DNA of 64,000 bases from BP-464 sp963825415 (GCA_963825415.1 CAWGTD010000006.1:558001-622000), one strand, 5' to 3'; shown: positions 19,102-28,318, numbered from the stretch's first letter. The notes: generated from the letters alone by a model not told the origin. Made by a program: numbers and translations.

Positions 19102-20265
19102 ATGACGTCCGCCGCCGGCCCGGCGGGGCCCGCCCCCGCGGCCTCCCGGAGCGCCCGCGACGGCGCGATCGTGGCCGGCGTCTGCACCCGGCTGGGCCGC
19201 CGGTGGGGGATCGATCCGCTGATTCTCCGGATCGCATTCGTCGCCGCCGCGTTCGCGGGCGGCACCGGCATCCTCGTCTATGCGGTGCTCGCCGTCGTGG
19301 GCCCGGCGCGCGAGACCCGGATCCGGCACGGCGGGCTGCGGCCCGGCGGTGCCACGTGGCGTCTGGCGGCCGGCGTGGGGCTGCTCGTCCTGAGCCTGCT
19401 GCTGACCGTTCGAGCGCTCGGGATCTGGTTCTCCGACGCCGCGGTCTGGCCGGTCGTGTTGACCGCGAGCGGCGCGGCGTTGTTGTGGCGCCAGAGCGCG
19501 CTGCCGCGCCACGTGACCGGCGCGCGCACGTTGCTCGGTGTCGGGCTGATCATCGGCGGCGGCATCGCGTTCCTCACGGCGACCGATGCGCTCGGCGGGC
19601 TGAGCCATCTCGGCCTCGCCGCGGCCGTCGTGTTCGTCGGCACGGTGCTGGTGTTCGGCCCGTGGTGGGTGCGCCTCAGCCAGGCGCTGACCGCCGAGCG
19701 CGCTGCGCGCATCCGCTCCCAGGAGCGCGCCGAGGTGGCGGCGCACCTGCACGACTCCGTGCTCCAGACGCTGGCGCTGATCCAGCGCCGCACCGACGAG
19801 CCCCGGGAGGTCGCCCAGCTCGCCCGCCGTCAGGAGCGCGAGCTGCGCGCGTGGCTCAACCAGGAGCGCGCGGCCACCGCCGACACGCTGGCGGGAGCTT
19901 TGCGCGACGCCGCCGCCGAGGCCGAGGCGCGACATCACGTGGCCGTGGAGCTCGTGGCGGTCGGCGACTGCCCGCTCGACGAGCGGCTCGAGGCGCTCGT
20001 CGCCGCGGCCCGCGAGGCGCTGGCCAACGCGGCGCGCTTCTCCGGCGCCGACCGGATCGACGTGTTCGCCGAGGTCACCGACGGGCGCGTGGAGGTCTTC
20101 GTCCGCGACCGCGGCGCGGGCTTCGACCGCGAGCAGGTGCCCGCCGACCGCCGCGGGGTGCGCGAGTCGATCGAGGGCCGCATGGCACGCCACGGCGGCC
20201 GGGCGGCCATCGTCACCGCGCCCGGCGCCGGCACCGAGATCGAGCTGGCGATGGAGCGCGCGTGA
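19102..20265 (+). CDS. Sensor histidine kinase with N-terminal PspC domain
   Basis: A 387-residue membrane kinase. Residues about 18-65 form a PspC domain (DGAIVAGVCTRLGRRWGIDPLILRI with the following helix). Four or so transmembrane segments run to about residue 190. The dimerisation box is EVAAHLHDSVLQTLALIQRR, with the phospho-acceptor His near residue 216. The C-terminal HATPase region has EALANAARFSGADRI (N box) and VRDRGAGFD (G box). The catalytic layout is the NarL/DesK (HisKA_3-like) class. The stop overlaps the response regulator GTG. Together with the PspC/LiaF protein upstream it resembles LiaFSR, sensing cell-envelope damage. The stimulus is inferred. Confidence 0.9.
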   Translation: MTSAAGPAGPAPAASRSARDGAIVAGVCTRLGRRWGIDPLILRIAFVAAAFAGGTGILVYAVLAVVGPARETRIRHGGLRPGGATWRLAAGVGLLVLSLLLTVRALGIWFSDAAVWPVVLTASGAALLWRQSALPRHVTGARTLLGVGLIIGGGIAFLTATDALGGLSHLGLAAAVVFVGTVLVFGPWWVRLSQALTAERAARIRSQERAEVAAHLHDSVLQTLALIQRRTDEPREVAQLARRQERELRAWLNQERAATADTLAGALRDAAAEAEARHHVAVELVAVGDCPLDERLEALVAAAREALANAARFSGADRIDVFAEVTDGRVEVFVRDRGAGFDREQVPADRRGVRESIEGRMARHGGRAAIVTAPGAGTEIELAMERA

Positions 20266-20918
20266 GCAAGGCCGCCCGCGTCCGCGTGGTGCTCGTCGAC
20301 GACCACCAGCTGTTCCGCGCCGGGGTGCGGGCCGAGCTCGACGGTCTGGTCGACGTGGTCGGCGACGCCGCCACGGTGCAGGACGCCGTCGCGACGATCC
20401 GCTCGCAGCGACCCGACGTGGTCCTGCTCGACGTCCACATGCCCGACGGCGGCGGCGTGGCGGTGATCGACGCGGTCCGCGAGGAGCTGCCCGAAGTCCG
20501 CTTCCTCGCGCTCTCGGTCTCCGACGCGCCCAGCGACGTGCTCGCCGTGATCCGGGCCGGTGCCCGCGGCTACGTGACCAAGACCATCACACCGGTGGAG
20601 CTGGCCGACGCGGTCGGGCGCGTGGCCGAAGACGACGCGGTCTTCTCACCGCGGCTGGCCGGCTTCGTGCTGGACGCCTTCCGCGACGAGGGCCCCGGAG
20701 GAACGGCCATCGAGGACCCGGCCGTCGACCAGCTCACCCCGCGCGAGCTCGAGGTCCTGCGCCACCTCGCGCGCGGGTATCTCTACAAGGAGATCGCCCT
20801 GCGGCTTTCGATCAGCGCCAAGACCGTCGAGGCGCACGTCAGCGCGGTCCTGCGCAAGCTCCAGCTCTCCAACCGCCACGAGCTCAGCCGCTGGGCGATG
20901 GAGCGCCGGCTCGACTGA
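20262..20918 (+). CDS. LuxR/NarL-family response regulator
   Basis: A 218-residue two-domain regulator. The receiver opens VRVVLVDDHQLFRAGVRAEL with the acidic pair DD. The phospho-acceptor Asp is in DVVLLDVHMPDGGG near residue 58, and the conserved Lys is in YVTKTITPVEL. The C-terminal LuxR helix-turn-helix is standard: LTPRELEVLRHLARGYLYKE followed by ISAKTVEAHVSAVLRKLQL. The GTG at 20262 overlaps the kinase stop by four bases, so the pair is coupled. It most likely activates envelope-repair genes in response to its partner. No target site was identified. Confidence 0.94.
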   Translation: MSKAARVRVVLVDDHQLFRAGVRAELDGLVDVVGDAATVQDAVATIRSQRPDVVLLDVHMPDGGGVAVIDAVREELPEVRFLALSVSDAPSDVLAVIRAGARGYVTKTITPVELADAVGRVAEDDAVFSPRLAGFVLDAFRDEGPGGTAIEDPAVDQLTPRELEVLRHLARGYLYKEIALRLSISAKTVEAHVSAVLRKLQLSNRHELSRWAMERRLD

Positions 20919-20972
20919 GGCAGCTCAGAGCTCCAGGGGGCTTCGCCGCCGTTGGGGGTGCGCGTCGAGGAC

Positions 20973-21211
20973 GGGGCAGCTAGGGGAAACGGAGGCGCCT
21001 GCTTGCGCAGTCGCGTGCGTCTCTCGCGAGCAACCGGTGTGTGGCGTGACGCCAAGCGCCCCGGTCTCATCGAGTGGACATTTGGAGTCGCATAGCGACT
21101 CCAACCGTCCACTCGATGACGACGCGCCGGCGACTGCGCCCGAATCGACCCGGTTGCTCGCGAAAGGCGCGCACGTGTGCTGGCGGCGACATCCTCACCC
21201 CCTAACTGCCC
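20973..21211. repeat. Structured intergenic repeat, copy 2
   Basis: The 442-base gap between the response regulator and lysS (both ending here) has no gene; this repeat fills the middle. It is bounded by inverted ends, GGGGCAGCTAGGGG and CCCCCTAACTGCCC. Inside, CGCGAGCAACCGG pairs with CCGGTTGCTCGCG. At the centre GAGTGGAC/GTCCACTC enclose GGAGTCGC/GCGACTCC around the loop ATA. A further complementary pair, GCGCAGTCGC and GCGACTGCGC, crosses the outer stem. Copy 1 is at 7751-7986, also between convergent genes. The remaining 21212-21360 holds nothing I can name. Confidence 0.75.
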
Positions 21212-21360
21212 TGTCGCACCACACCCGCCACGTGCCGAAGCGCGCTGGCCCGACGGAGCGCGGTAAGCCGCCTCGGCGAAACCGCGCCGCGTCGACGAGG
21301 GTGGCGTCAACGGCCCGCTCCGACCAGGAGCTCCGCGTCGAGCGCCGCCCCGGCGTCCCG

Positions 21361-22809
21361 CTAGTCGCGCAGCGCCGGGAACAGCACGACCTCGCGGATC
21401 GTGCGCCGGCCGGTCAGGACCATCGTGAGCCGGTCGATGCCGAGGCCGAGGCCGCCGGTCGGCGGCATGCCGTGCTCGAGGGCCTCGAGGAAGACCTCGT
21501 CGAACGGCTGGGTCTCCTCGTCGCCCTGCTCGGAGTAGCGCGCCTGGGCCTCGAAGCGCGCGCGCTGCTCGTCGGGGTCGTTGAGCTCGGTGAACGCGTT
21601 GGCGATCTCCATGCCGTTGGCGAAGGCCTCGAAGCGCTCCACCAGCCCGGGCTCGGAGCGATGGTCCTTGGCGAACGGCGAAAGCTCCTTGGGGTAGTCC
21701 ATGACGATCGTCGGCTGGACGAGCTTGGGCTCGACCGCCTTGGACAGGAGGTCGTCGACGAGCTGCGGCCAGGTCATGTCGTCGGTCTCGAAGCGGTCGC
21801 CGATCGCCGCCGCCAGGGCGTCGCGCTCGCGGTGCTCGACGACGTCGATCCCCGTCTCCTCGCGGATCGCGTCGCGCAGCGTCACGCGCCGCCAGGGAGC
21901 CGCGAAGTCGATCTCGCCCTCGTAGCCGACGGCGCCCGCCGCCGCGCCCACGACCTCCTCGAGCCGGCGCATCGCGTCGCCGTAGTCGGCATAGGCCTCG
22001 TACCACTCGACCATCGTGAACTCGGGGTTGTGCTTCGGCGAGAGCCCCTCGTTGCGGAAGTCCTTGCCGAGCTCGTAGACGCGCTCGAGCCCGCCGACGA
22101 TGCAGCGCTTGAGGTAGAGCTCGGTCGCGATCCGCAGGTACATGTCCTGGTCGAGCGCCTCGAAGCGGGTGACGAACGGCCGCGCCAGCGCGCCGCCGTA
22201 GAGCGGCTGGAGCACCGGGGTCTCGACCTCGATGAAGCCGCTGTCGTCGAGGTAGCGGCGGACGGCGGAGACGATCCTCGCGCGCGCGAGGAAGACATCA
22301 CGCGTCTCCTCGTTGGCCATCAGGTCGAGCTCGCGGCGGCGCAGCCGGGTCTCGACGTCGGTCAGCCCGTGGAACTTCTCGGGCGGCGGGCGCAGCGACT
22401 TGGCGAGCACCGCGAAGTCCTCGACGCGCAGCGACAGCTCGCCGCGCCGCGAGCGAAACGCGGTGCCGTCGACCCCGAGCAGGTCGCCGAGGTCGAGGGC
22501 CAGCAGCAGCTCCATGCGATCCTCGCCGAGCACGTCTGCCCGGGCCTGGAGCTGGAGGCGCCCCGAGCGATCGACGAGGTCGATGAAGGCCATCTTGCCC
22601 TGCCCGCGCCGCGCGGCGATCCGGCCCGCAACGCGGTAACGCGCCTCGGTCTCCTCGCCGTCGGGGAGGTCGGCGTGGGCCTCGTGGACGGTGGCGACAC
22701 CGACCACGCCCGGATAGGCATGCGGGAAGGGATCGACGCCCTGCTCCCGCAGCCGGTCCAGCTTCGCGCGCCTTGTCGCGAGCAGGTCGGACGGCTCGTC
22801 GGCGGCCAT
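21361..22809 (-). CDS. lysS: Lysyl-tRNA synthetase, class II
   Basis: Charges tRNA-Lys with lysine. The 482-residue protein has an N-terminal OB-fold anticodon-binding domain (YRVAGRIAARRGQGKMAFIDL). The class II catalytic core contains motif 2, GKDFRNEGLSPKHNPEFTMV, and motif 3, GLGLGIDRLTMVLTGR, near the end. The ATG at 22809 gives MAADEPSDLLATRRAKLDRL, the usual start; a longer reading overlaps greA and is not supported. It begins 13 bases after greA, and coaX-dusB-greA-lysS form one minus-strand run. The frame is intact and the length is normal. Confidence 0.97.
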   Translation of the reverse strand: MAADEPSDLLATRRAKLDRLREQGVDPFPHAYPGVVGVATVHEAHADLPDGEETEARYRVAGRIAARRGQGKMAFIDLVDRSGRLQLQARADVLGEDRMELLLALDLGDLLGVDGTAFRSRRGELSLRVEDFAVLAKSLRPPPEKFHGLTDVETRLRRRELDLMANEETRDVFLARARIVSAVRRYLDDSGFIEVETPVLQPLYGGALARPFVTRFEALDQDMYLRIATELYLKRCIVGGLERVYELGKDFRNEGLSPKHNPEFTMVEWYEAYADYGDAMRRLEEVVGAAAGAVGYEGEIDFAAPWRRVTLRDAIREETGIDVVEHRERDALAAAIGDRFETDDMTWPQLVDDLLSKAVEPKLVQPTIVMDYPKELSPFAKDHRSEPGLVERFEAFANGMEIANAFTELNDPDEQRARFEAQARYSEQGDEETQPFDEVFLEALEHGMPPTGGLGLGIDRLTMVLTGRRTIREVVLFPALRD

Positions 22810-22822
22810 TACCGCCGCGAGC

Positions 22823-23305
22823 CTAGAGGCCGACGTCGATCTTGGTGATCTTGAGCTTGCGCGCCGGCCCCTTGGGGACCGGCACCGAGACGACCTCGTT
22901 GCGCTTGTGGCCCAGCAGCGCACGGCCGACCGGCGACTCGTTGGACAGCTTCAGGTCGGCCGGGTTGGCCTCCGCCGAGCCCACGATCGTGTACTTCTGC
23001 GACTTGCCGGTCTTCTCGTCCTTGACGTGGACGACCGAGCCGACGCCGACGACGTCGGTGGAGACGTCCTTGGCGTCGATGACCTGTGCCGACCGCAGCT
23101 TGTCCTCGAGCTGGGCGATCCGCTGCTCGAGCATCGCCTGCTCGTTCTTGGCGTCGTCGTACTCGGAGTTCTCGGTGATGTCGCCGAACTCCCGCGCCTC
23201 CTTGATGCGCTCGGCGACCTCGCGACGCTTGTCGTTCGCGAGGAACTCGAGCTCCTCCTTGAGCTTGTCGAGGCCTTCTTGGGTGAGGATCACATCGCGG
23301 GGCAT
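22823..23305 (-). CDS. greA: Transcription elongation factor GreA
   Basis: Binds the RNA polymerase secondary channel and stimulates cleavage of backtracked transcripts. The N-terminal coiled coil contains VILTQEGLDKLKEELEFL and the tip acidic residues in FGDITENSEYDDAKNEQAML. The C-terminal FKBP-like domain has ESPVGRALLGHKRNEVV. With the ATG at 23305 it is 160 residues, the family norm. The upstream ATG at 23326 would add MVGCRAL without homology. No Shine-Dalgarno precedes 23305, so it may be read by coupling or leaderless. It lies 46 bases after dusB and 13 before lysS. Confidence 0.96.
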   Translation of the reverse strand: MPRDVILTQEGLDKLKEELEFLANDKRREVAERIKEAREFGDITENSEYDDAKNEQAMLEQRIAQLEDKLRSAQVIDAKDVSTDVVGVGSVVHVKDEKTGKSQKYTIVGSAEANPADLKLSNESPVGRALLGHKRNEVVSVPVPKGPARKLKITKIDVGL

Positions 23306-23351
23306 TAAGGCGCGGCATCCTACCAACGCCGTCCGCCGTCCCCGGACGCTT

Positions 23352-24356
23352 CTAGGCGGCTGTGGGGAGCGCCGGGCGCGCTCGCAGCAGGGCGCGGGCC
23401 TCGGCCGTCGAGGTCGTGCGCTGGAGCGCGTCGTTGACCTGCCGGTCGGTCTCCAGGCGGCCCGCGTACCACGGGTAGGCCTTGCGCAACCAGCGCGCTG
23501 CGCGGGGTTCGCCGAGGTGCTCGACGGCCCGGTCGATGAGCCAGTCGAGCTCGGCGAGGACCTCGTCGCGGCCGGGGTCGCGGTCGCGCAGGCCGAGCAC
23601 GCGCTCGAACAGCCACGGGTTGCCGAGGGCGCCGCGGGCGAGCATCAGGGCGGTGGCGCCCGTGCGCTCGTGGGCATCGCGGACGGCCTCGGGCGTGTGC
23701 AGGCCGCCGGTCAGGACGACCGGCGCACCCAGCGAATCGACCAGCCGCGCGGCGAGGTCGTAGTCGGGCACGCCCTTGTGGTGGACGTTCGCGCTGCGAG
23801 GGTGAAAGCCGATCGCCGCGACGCCGGCCTCGTCGACGAGCCGGTGCGCGAGGTCGTAGCCGCTGGTCTCCCCCGCCCGCAGGCCCGACCGCAGCTTCAC
23901 GGTCACCGGGAGCCCACTGCCCTCCCGGGCCGCGCGAGCCACGGCCACGGCCCGGTCGGGGTCGGCCAGCAGCGCGGCGCCGGCGCCCGTCTTGCAGACC
24001 TTCGGGACCGGGCAGCCCATGTTGAGATCGATGACGTCCGCGCCCGCCTCGGCAACGGTCGCCGCCGCCGAGCGCATGACCTCCGGGTCCTGGCCGAACA
24101 GCTGGATCGAGATCGGGGCGGGCGCGACCGCCGTGCGCTCGTCGGGATGGATCCGCAGCAGCTCGGTCATCGTCTTCTCGTTGCGGTGGTGGATCGCGAA
24201 GCTCGAGACCATCTCCGAGACCGCCATGCCCGCCCCGAAGCGGCGTGCCTGGAGGCGGATGAACCAGGTGCCGATGCCGGCCAGGGGCGCGAGCAGCACG
24301 CGGTTGGGCACCTCGTGCGGGCCCAGCTTCCACGGGTCGCTCAGGCGCGCGGTCAC
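23352..24356 (-). CDS. dusB: tRNA-dihydrouridine synthase
   Basis: FMN-dependent enzyme that reduces uridines in the tRNA D-loop. The TIM-barrel starts VLLAPLAGIGTWFIRLQARR. The catalytic-cysteine motif is DLNMGCPVPKVCKTGAGAAL, and downstream are TVKLRSGL, IGFHPRSANVHHKG with the FMN/tRNA-contacting His, and VVLTGGL and ARGALGNPWLF for phosphate binding. The C-terminal helical domain binds tRNA. GTG at 24356 gives 334 residues, close to the DusB norm. The N-terminal AGIGTWFIR replaces the more usual AGVTDxxFR. It sits between coaX and greA, 26 and 46 bases away. Confidence 0.94.
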   Translation of the reverse strand: MTARLSDPWKLGPHEVPNRVLLAPLAGIGTWFIRLQARRFGAGMAVSEMVSSFAIHHRNEKTMTELLRIHPDERTAVAPAPISIQLFGQDPEVMRSAAATVAEAGADVIDLNMGCPVPKVCKTGAGAALLADPDRAVAVARAAREGSGLPVTVKLRSGLRAGETSGYDLAHRLVDEAGVAAIGFHPRSANVHHKGVPDYDLAARLVDSLGAPVVLTGGLHTPEAVRDAHERTGATALMLARGALGNPWLFERVLGLRDRDPGRDEVLAELDWLIDRAVEHLGEPRAARWLRKAYPWYAGRLETDRQVNDALQRTTSTAEARALLRARPALPTAA

Positions 24357-24382
24357 GCCGTCAAGGTACCTCTCGAGGGCGC

Positions 24383-25153
24383 TCAGGCCGAGGCGTTGCG
24401 GTCGTTGAGGATCCGCAGGCCCTTGAGCGTCAGCAGGTCGTCGACCTCGTCGATCGTCGAGGTGAACGGGACGATGTGCTCGGCCAGGCCGCCGGTCGCG
24501 ATCGTGCGCGTGGCCTCGCCGAGCTCGGCGCGCAGCCGTCCGATGATCCCGTCGGCCTGCCCCGCGTAACCGAACACCACGCCGGAGCGGATCGCATCGA
24601 CGGTCGACTTGCCGATCAGCGAGCGCGGCGCGGCGAGGTCGATCTTCGGCAGCTTCGCCCCGCGCTCGGTCAATGCCTCCATCGAGATCTCCACGCCCGG
24701 CGAGATGATGCCGCCCAGGTACTCGCCAGTCGCCGAGACGACGTCGTAGGTGATCGCGGTGCCGAAGTCGACGCTGACGCACGGACCGCCGAGGCGATCG
24801 TGCGCGGCCACCGCGTTGACGAGCCGGTCGGCGCCCAGCTCGTGCGGGTTGTCGATCCGGATCGGCATGCCGGTGCGCAGCCCGGGGCCGACGACGAGCA
24901 TCTCGTGGTCGAGATAGCGGCGCACCATCTCCTCCCACTCGGGCGCGAGCTGCGGCACCGTGGAAGAGACGATCGACGCCTCGAGGTCGGCGAGGCCGAC
25001 CCCGCGCAGCTCGAGCAGGTTGCGCAGCGCCGCGCCGAGCTCGTCAGCGGTCGAGTCGCGGACCGTGGCGAATCGCCAGTGCTCGACCAGCGTCTCGCGG
25101 TCGAATGTCCCGAAGTGCGTCTGGGTGTTGCCGACGTCGACGGCTAGGAGCAC
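24383..25153 (-). CDS. coaX: Type III pantothenate kinase
   Basis: First step of CoA synthesis; phosphorylates pantothenate. The ATP-binding P-loop-like motif LLAVDVGNTQTHFGTF is at the very N-terminus, then the pantothenate site GADRLVNAVAAHD, the phosphate-2 motif VSVDFGTAITYDVV, and GGIISPGVEISMEAL. The GTG at 25153 starts the protein right before the first motif and gives 256 residues, as expected for CoaX. It heads the coaX-dusB-greA-lysS run. The divergent glutathione-transferase-like gene starts 30 bases away, so their promoters overlap. Confidence 0.96.
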   Translation of the reverse strand: MLLAVDVGNTQTHFGTFDRETLVEHWRFATVRDSTADELGAALRNLLELRGVGLADLEASIVSSTVPQLAPEWEEMVRRYLDHEMLVVGPGLRTGMPIRIDNPHELGADRLVNAVAAHDRLGGPCVSVDFGTAITYDVVSATGEYLGGIISPGVEISMEALTERGAKLPKIDLAAPRSLIGKSTVDAIRSGVVFGYAGQADGIIGRLRAELGEATRTIATGGLAEHIVPFTSTIDEVDDLLTLKGLRILNDRNASA

Positions 25154-25183
25154 GGCCGGAGTATGCCTGCGTATGGTGCACCC

Positions 25184-25933
25184 ATGGCCGCCAAGCTCTA
25201 CGTGATCCACAGCTCTCATCCGTGCCGGGCGGTGGAGCGCGCCCTCGCGCTGAAGGGCATCGAGTACAAGCGGGTCGAGCTTCCGCCGCCGATGCACGCT
25301 CCGCTCCAGCGGCTGCGCACCGGGGTCCGGACGGTGCCGTCGATCCGCTTCGACGACGGCGAGAAGCTCTCCGGGTCGGTCGCGATCATGCACCGCCTCG
25401 ACGAGATCGCGCCCGAGCCCCCGCTCTTCCCTGCCGATCCCGCCCTGCGCGCGCGTGTAGAGGAAGCCGAACGCTGGGGCGAGGAGGTCCTGCAGCCGAT
25501 CGGCCGCAGGCTCATCTGGCCGGCGTTCGCCCGCGCCCCGCGCTCGATGTTCGGCTACCAGGAGGGGCAGAGCTCCCCGTCGCTCCCGATGCCGGTGGTC
25601 GTGGCCGCCGCCCCGCTGGTCACACGGGTCGAGCGGCGCATGAACGCCGCGTCCGACGACGCCGCCCGCGCCGACCTCAAGGCGCTGCCCTCCCACCTCG
25701 ACAAGATCGACGCCTGGATCGCCGAAGGAGTGCTCGGCGGCGAGGCCGCCAACGCCGCCGACCTGCAGATCGCGGCGACCCTCCGACTGCTCCTCACGTT
25801 GGGCGACCTTCAACCTCTACTAGAGGTTCGGCCTGCCGGTCAGCTCACGCTCCGACTGTTCCCGGATCACCCCGGTGAGGTACCTGCCGGAACGCTGCCG
25901 GCGGAGTGGCTGCCGGCAGCTTCAGCCGCCTGA
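25184..25933 (+). CDS. Glutathione S-transferase-like protein
   Basis: A 249-residue protein whose first 80 residues form a thioredoxin-like GST N-domain: KLYVIHSSHPCRAVERALAL, then YKRVELPPP, TVPSIRFDDGEKLSGSVAI with the cis-Pro and Ser that hold the thiol cofactor, and LDEIAP. The rest is helical, as in the GST C-domain. Actinobacteria generally lack glutathione, so another thiol or a non-enzymatic role is likely. The ATG at 25184 fits the fold; upstream in-frame starts do not. It ends five bases before the conserved leader element of the first large secreted protein. Confidence 0.75.
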   Translation: MAAKLYVIHSSHPCRAVERALALKGIEYKRVELPPPMHAPLQRLRTGVRTVPSIRFDDGEKLSGSVAIMHRLDEIAPEPPLFPADPALRARVEEAERWGEEVLQPIGRRLIWPAFARAPRSMFGYQEGQSSPSLPMPVVVAAAPLVTRVERRMNAASDDAARADLKALPSHLDKIDAWIAEGVLGGEAANAADLQIAATLRLLLTLGDLQPLLEVRPAGQLTLRLFPDHPGEVPAGTLPAEWLPAASAA

Positions 25934-25937
25934 GGTG

Positions 25938-25969
25938 GTCCCCGCTTCGGGGGACTGGACATCCGTCCA
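25938..25969 (+). promoter_or_regulatory. Conserved double-hairpin upstream element (paralogue A)
   Basis: GTCCCC/GGGGAC followed directly by TGGAC-atcc-GTCCA, two adjacent short stems. Nearly the same element occurs 124 to 142 bases before the start codons of four of the five secreted paralogues. About 10 bases after it comes a TTCAAG or CTCAAG hexamer with a TAG-type hexamer 16 to 20 bases further on (in three copies), a possible promoter. It could be a protein-binding site or the 5' end of a leader RNA. Confidence 0.55.
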
Positions 25970-26060
25970 GTTTGCTCAAGCAGATTTCAAGTTTGGGTTG
26001 CGCACTTGGTTTAGTGTGCTCAACGGATTAGCGGTCCCGCCGATCGGGGCCGTGCAGTAC

Positions 26061-26074
26061 GGACAAGGAGGTCC
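26061..26074 (+). promoter_or_regulatory. Ribosome-binding site inside a small inverted repeat (paralogue A)
   Basis: GGAC-AAGGAG-GTCC, with the Shine-Dalgarno in the loop, 5 bases before the ATG at 26080. Equivalent arrangements precede the other four paralogues (28299-28311, 32178-32190, 35410-35423 and a partial one at 36933-36943). The ACAAGGAGGT core resembles CsrA-type sites with a GGA in a hairpin loop; this is an inference. Confidence 0.5.
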
Positions 26075-26079
26075 ACCGG

Positions 26080-28099
26080 ATGTCTTCCAACAGAATGGTC
26101 AAGCAGATGCTCAGAGGAACGCTCCTCACCGTCGCGCTCTTGCTCGCCGTCCCGGCGCTTGCCGCCGCCGACGCGCCGGACATCACCAGCGCTGCGGGCA
26201 GCGTCGTCAGCCGCGACGCCTCCGGCACCACCGTCGAGATCCACGGCACATGGGCCTGGACCACGCACCGGTCCAACTGCAACGAGAACCGCGCCGGCGC
26301 GGGCTTCGCCATCGACTGGAACGACAACAACGGCAACCACGTGACGGTGCTCAACGGCGTCTCGATCGATGTCGGCGTGCTGAACGCCACCGCGCTGAAC
26401 GCGGCCGACAACCTCGTCCGCACCGAGGCCGGCACCAGCGGCCCGTACACCTGCGGCACCTTCTCCTCGGCCCTGGGCTACAACACCGGCAGCTTCAGCG
26501 GCTTCACGCACAAGTTCGCGCCGGGCGCGGTTCCGGAGATCTGCGCGCTCGCCTACGACGTGCACGGCAAGAACGGCGTGCCCAGCGGCACCAAGGAGAC
26601 CACCGCCGGCGGCGCGAACCACAACGAGGACAACAGCGCCGAGAAGAACGGCTCCACGCCGGCTGGCAACGTCTGCCACACCGTCGTCATCCCGAGCAAC
26701 CCGCAGATCCACATCGAGAAGAGCGGCCCCGCGTCGGCACTTGCCGGCTCGGACGTCGGCTTCACCCTCGAGGTGACCAACCCCGGCGACGAGTCGCTGA
26801 GCAACGTCACAGTGGCCGACCCGCGCTGCGACGCCACGGCGCCCACGCTGCAGAGCAAGCACGGCGACACCTCGCCGAACACGCTCGACCCGGGCGACTC
26901 GTGGAGTTACACGTGCAGCTCGCACACGACCGCGGGCAGCACGACGCTCCACAACGTCGCGACGACGACCGGCACCCCGCCCCAGAGCCCGCCCGTCACC
27001 GACGACGACGACGCGGACGTCCCGCTGCGCAACCCAGCCATCAACATCGACAAGACCGGGCCGGCCACGGTGACCGCCGGGGCGACGATCCCGTACAACC
27101 TCGACGTCACCAACCCCGGTGACCAGCGGTTCCCCGCCGCGCAGGTCATCGTGACCGATGCGCTGTGTGACGCGGACCCGGTCCTTCAGAGCAAGCACGG
27201 CGACGCGTACGCCGAACTTCCTCAACCCGGGCGACACGTGGAGCTACACGTGCAGCCACGCCACCACGACATCGACGACGGGCAACATCCACAACGTCGC
27301 CGACGTGACCGGCACCGACGAGGCTGGCGACGTCGTCACCGACACCGATCCGGCGGACACGACCGTCAACCCGGGCGGGTGCACGGTGAACTGCAACCCG
27401 CCGCCGCCTCCGCCCCCGCCGCCGCCCGGCCGCAACCCCGCGATCACGATCGTGAAGACGGGTCCGGCCACCGCACCGGCAGGCTCGCTGATCCCGTACA
27501 CCCTGGACGTCACCAACACCGGTGACCAGGCGTTCCCCGACGCCCAGGTCGTACTGACCGACGCGCTCTGCAACGCGGCGCCGACGCTGACCACCAAGAA
27601 CGGTGACCCGACGCCGGCGTTCCTGCACCCGGGTGAGACCTGGACCTACGTCTGCAGCGTGCCCACGGCACTGGGGCAGTCGTTCGTCCACAACGTCGGC
27701 AGCGTGACCGGCACCGACACCAGCGGTGACGTGGTCACCGCGACCGACGATGCCGACACGACGCTGTTGCAGGGGGCGGTGCTCGGCTTGCAGCCGGCCA
27801 CGTCGAGCCTGCGCGGCCCGTCGGGGTGCATCGCCAACCGCGCCCAGGTCCTGCGGGTCACCGGCAAGCGGATCGCCCGGGTCAGCTACTACCTGGACGG
27901 TCGCTACGTCGGGACGCGGACGGCTCCCAACAAGGGCTCGGCCTACACGCTGACCCTGCGGGCCTCGAAGCTCCGCCGCGGCGCCCACACGGTCGTCGCC
28001 CGGATCACCTACCTGGCCAACAGCAACCCGGCCACCAAGACACTCCGCCTGTCCTTCGCTCGCTGCGCCCGCGCAGTGACGCCGAAGTTCACGGGCTAG
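26080..28099 (+). CDS. Secreted multidomain surface protein, paralogue A (one frame break)
   Basis: First of five tandem paralogues. It has a signal peptide (MLRGTLLTVALLLAVPALAA, cleaved before ADAPDIT). The N-terminal domain of about 190 residues is shared by the family: GTWAWTTHRSNCNENRAGAG, AIDWNDNNGNHV, YDVHGKNGVPSGTKETTAGG, and four conserved Cys. Three DUF11-type repeats follow (each opening like IHIEKSGPASALAGSDVGFT, with a Cys pair), a polyproline linker between repeats 2 and 3, and the C-terminal Ig-like module VARVTPKFTG-type ending RAVTPKFTG. An extra base at 27208 (GACGCGTACG) breaks the frame in the second repeat; corrected length is 672 residues. There is no sortase motif or C-terminal anchor. 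A structural or adhesive cell-surface role is inferred from the domains; the N-domain is not one I recognise. Confidence 0.78.
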
Positions 28100-28121
28100 G
28101 AACCAAGCGGACTCCTGTCAG

Positions 28122-28153
28122 CTCGCGGGGCCGTCGCAAGGCGGCCCCGCGAG
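28122..28153 (+). terminator. Strong hairpin terminator after paralogue A
   Basis: CTCGCGGGGCCG pairs with CGGCCCCGCGAG; the stem extends by a G-U pair to a GCAA tetraloop. It is 23 bases past the stop. The same hairpin follows paralogue B and a variant follows C. Confidence 0.8.
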
Positions 28154-28182
28154 TCGACGATCCCCGTCCGGAGAAGCGGAGG

Positions 28183-28213
28183 TCCCCGGTTCTGGGGAGT
28201 GGATATGCGTCCA
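28183..28213 (+). promoter_or_regulatory. Conserved double-hairpin upstream element (paralogue B)
   Basis: TCCCC/GGGGA then TGGAT-atgc-GTCCA, the same two-stem element as at 25938. CTCAAG lies at about 28233 with TAGGGT 17 bases later, a candidate promoter. The distance to the ATG at 28319 is 136 bases. Confidence 0.55.
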
Positions 28214-28318
28214 GTTACAGGAAATTTCCTCAAGGAGGGATTTCCTGCGTGTAGGGTCGCATCTCGGCCCAGCCTGGTGCCGTTCGCCTCGTCGTATGGG
28301 ACAGGAGGTCCTGAAAGC

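Noticed and set aside
25970..26060. A c-di-GMP or c-di-AMP riboswitch in the leaders of the secreted paralogues
   Set aside because: The expected conserved cores of GEMM and ydaO-type riboswitches were not found; only the short stems and the ribosome-site hairpin are shared.
27400..27440. Polyproline codon runs in the paralogues as phase-variable slippery tracts
   Set aside because: They are CCG/CCT/CCC triplet runs that keep frame in all five genes; the frame breaks are elsewhere.
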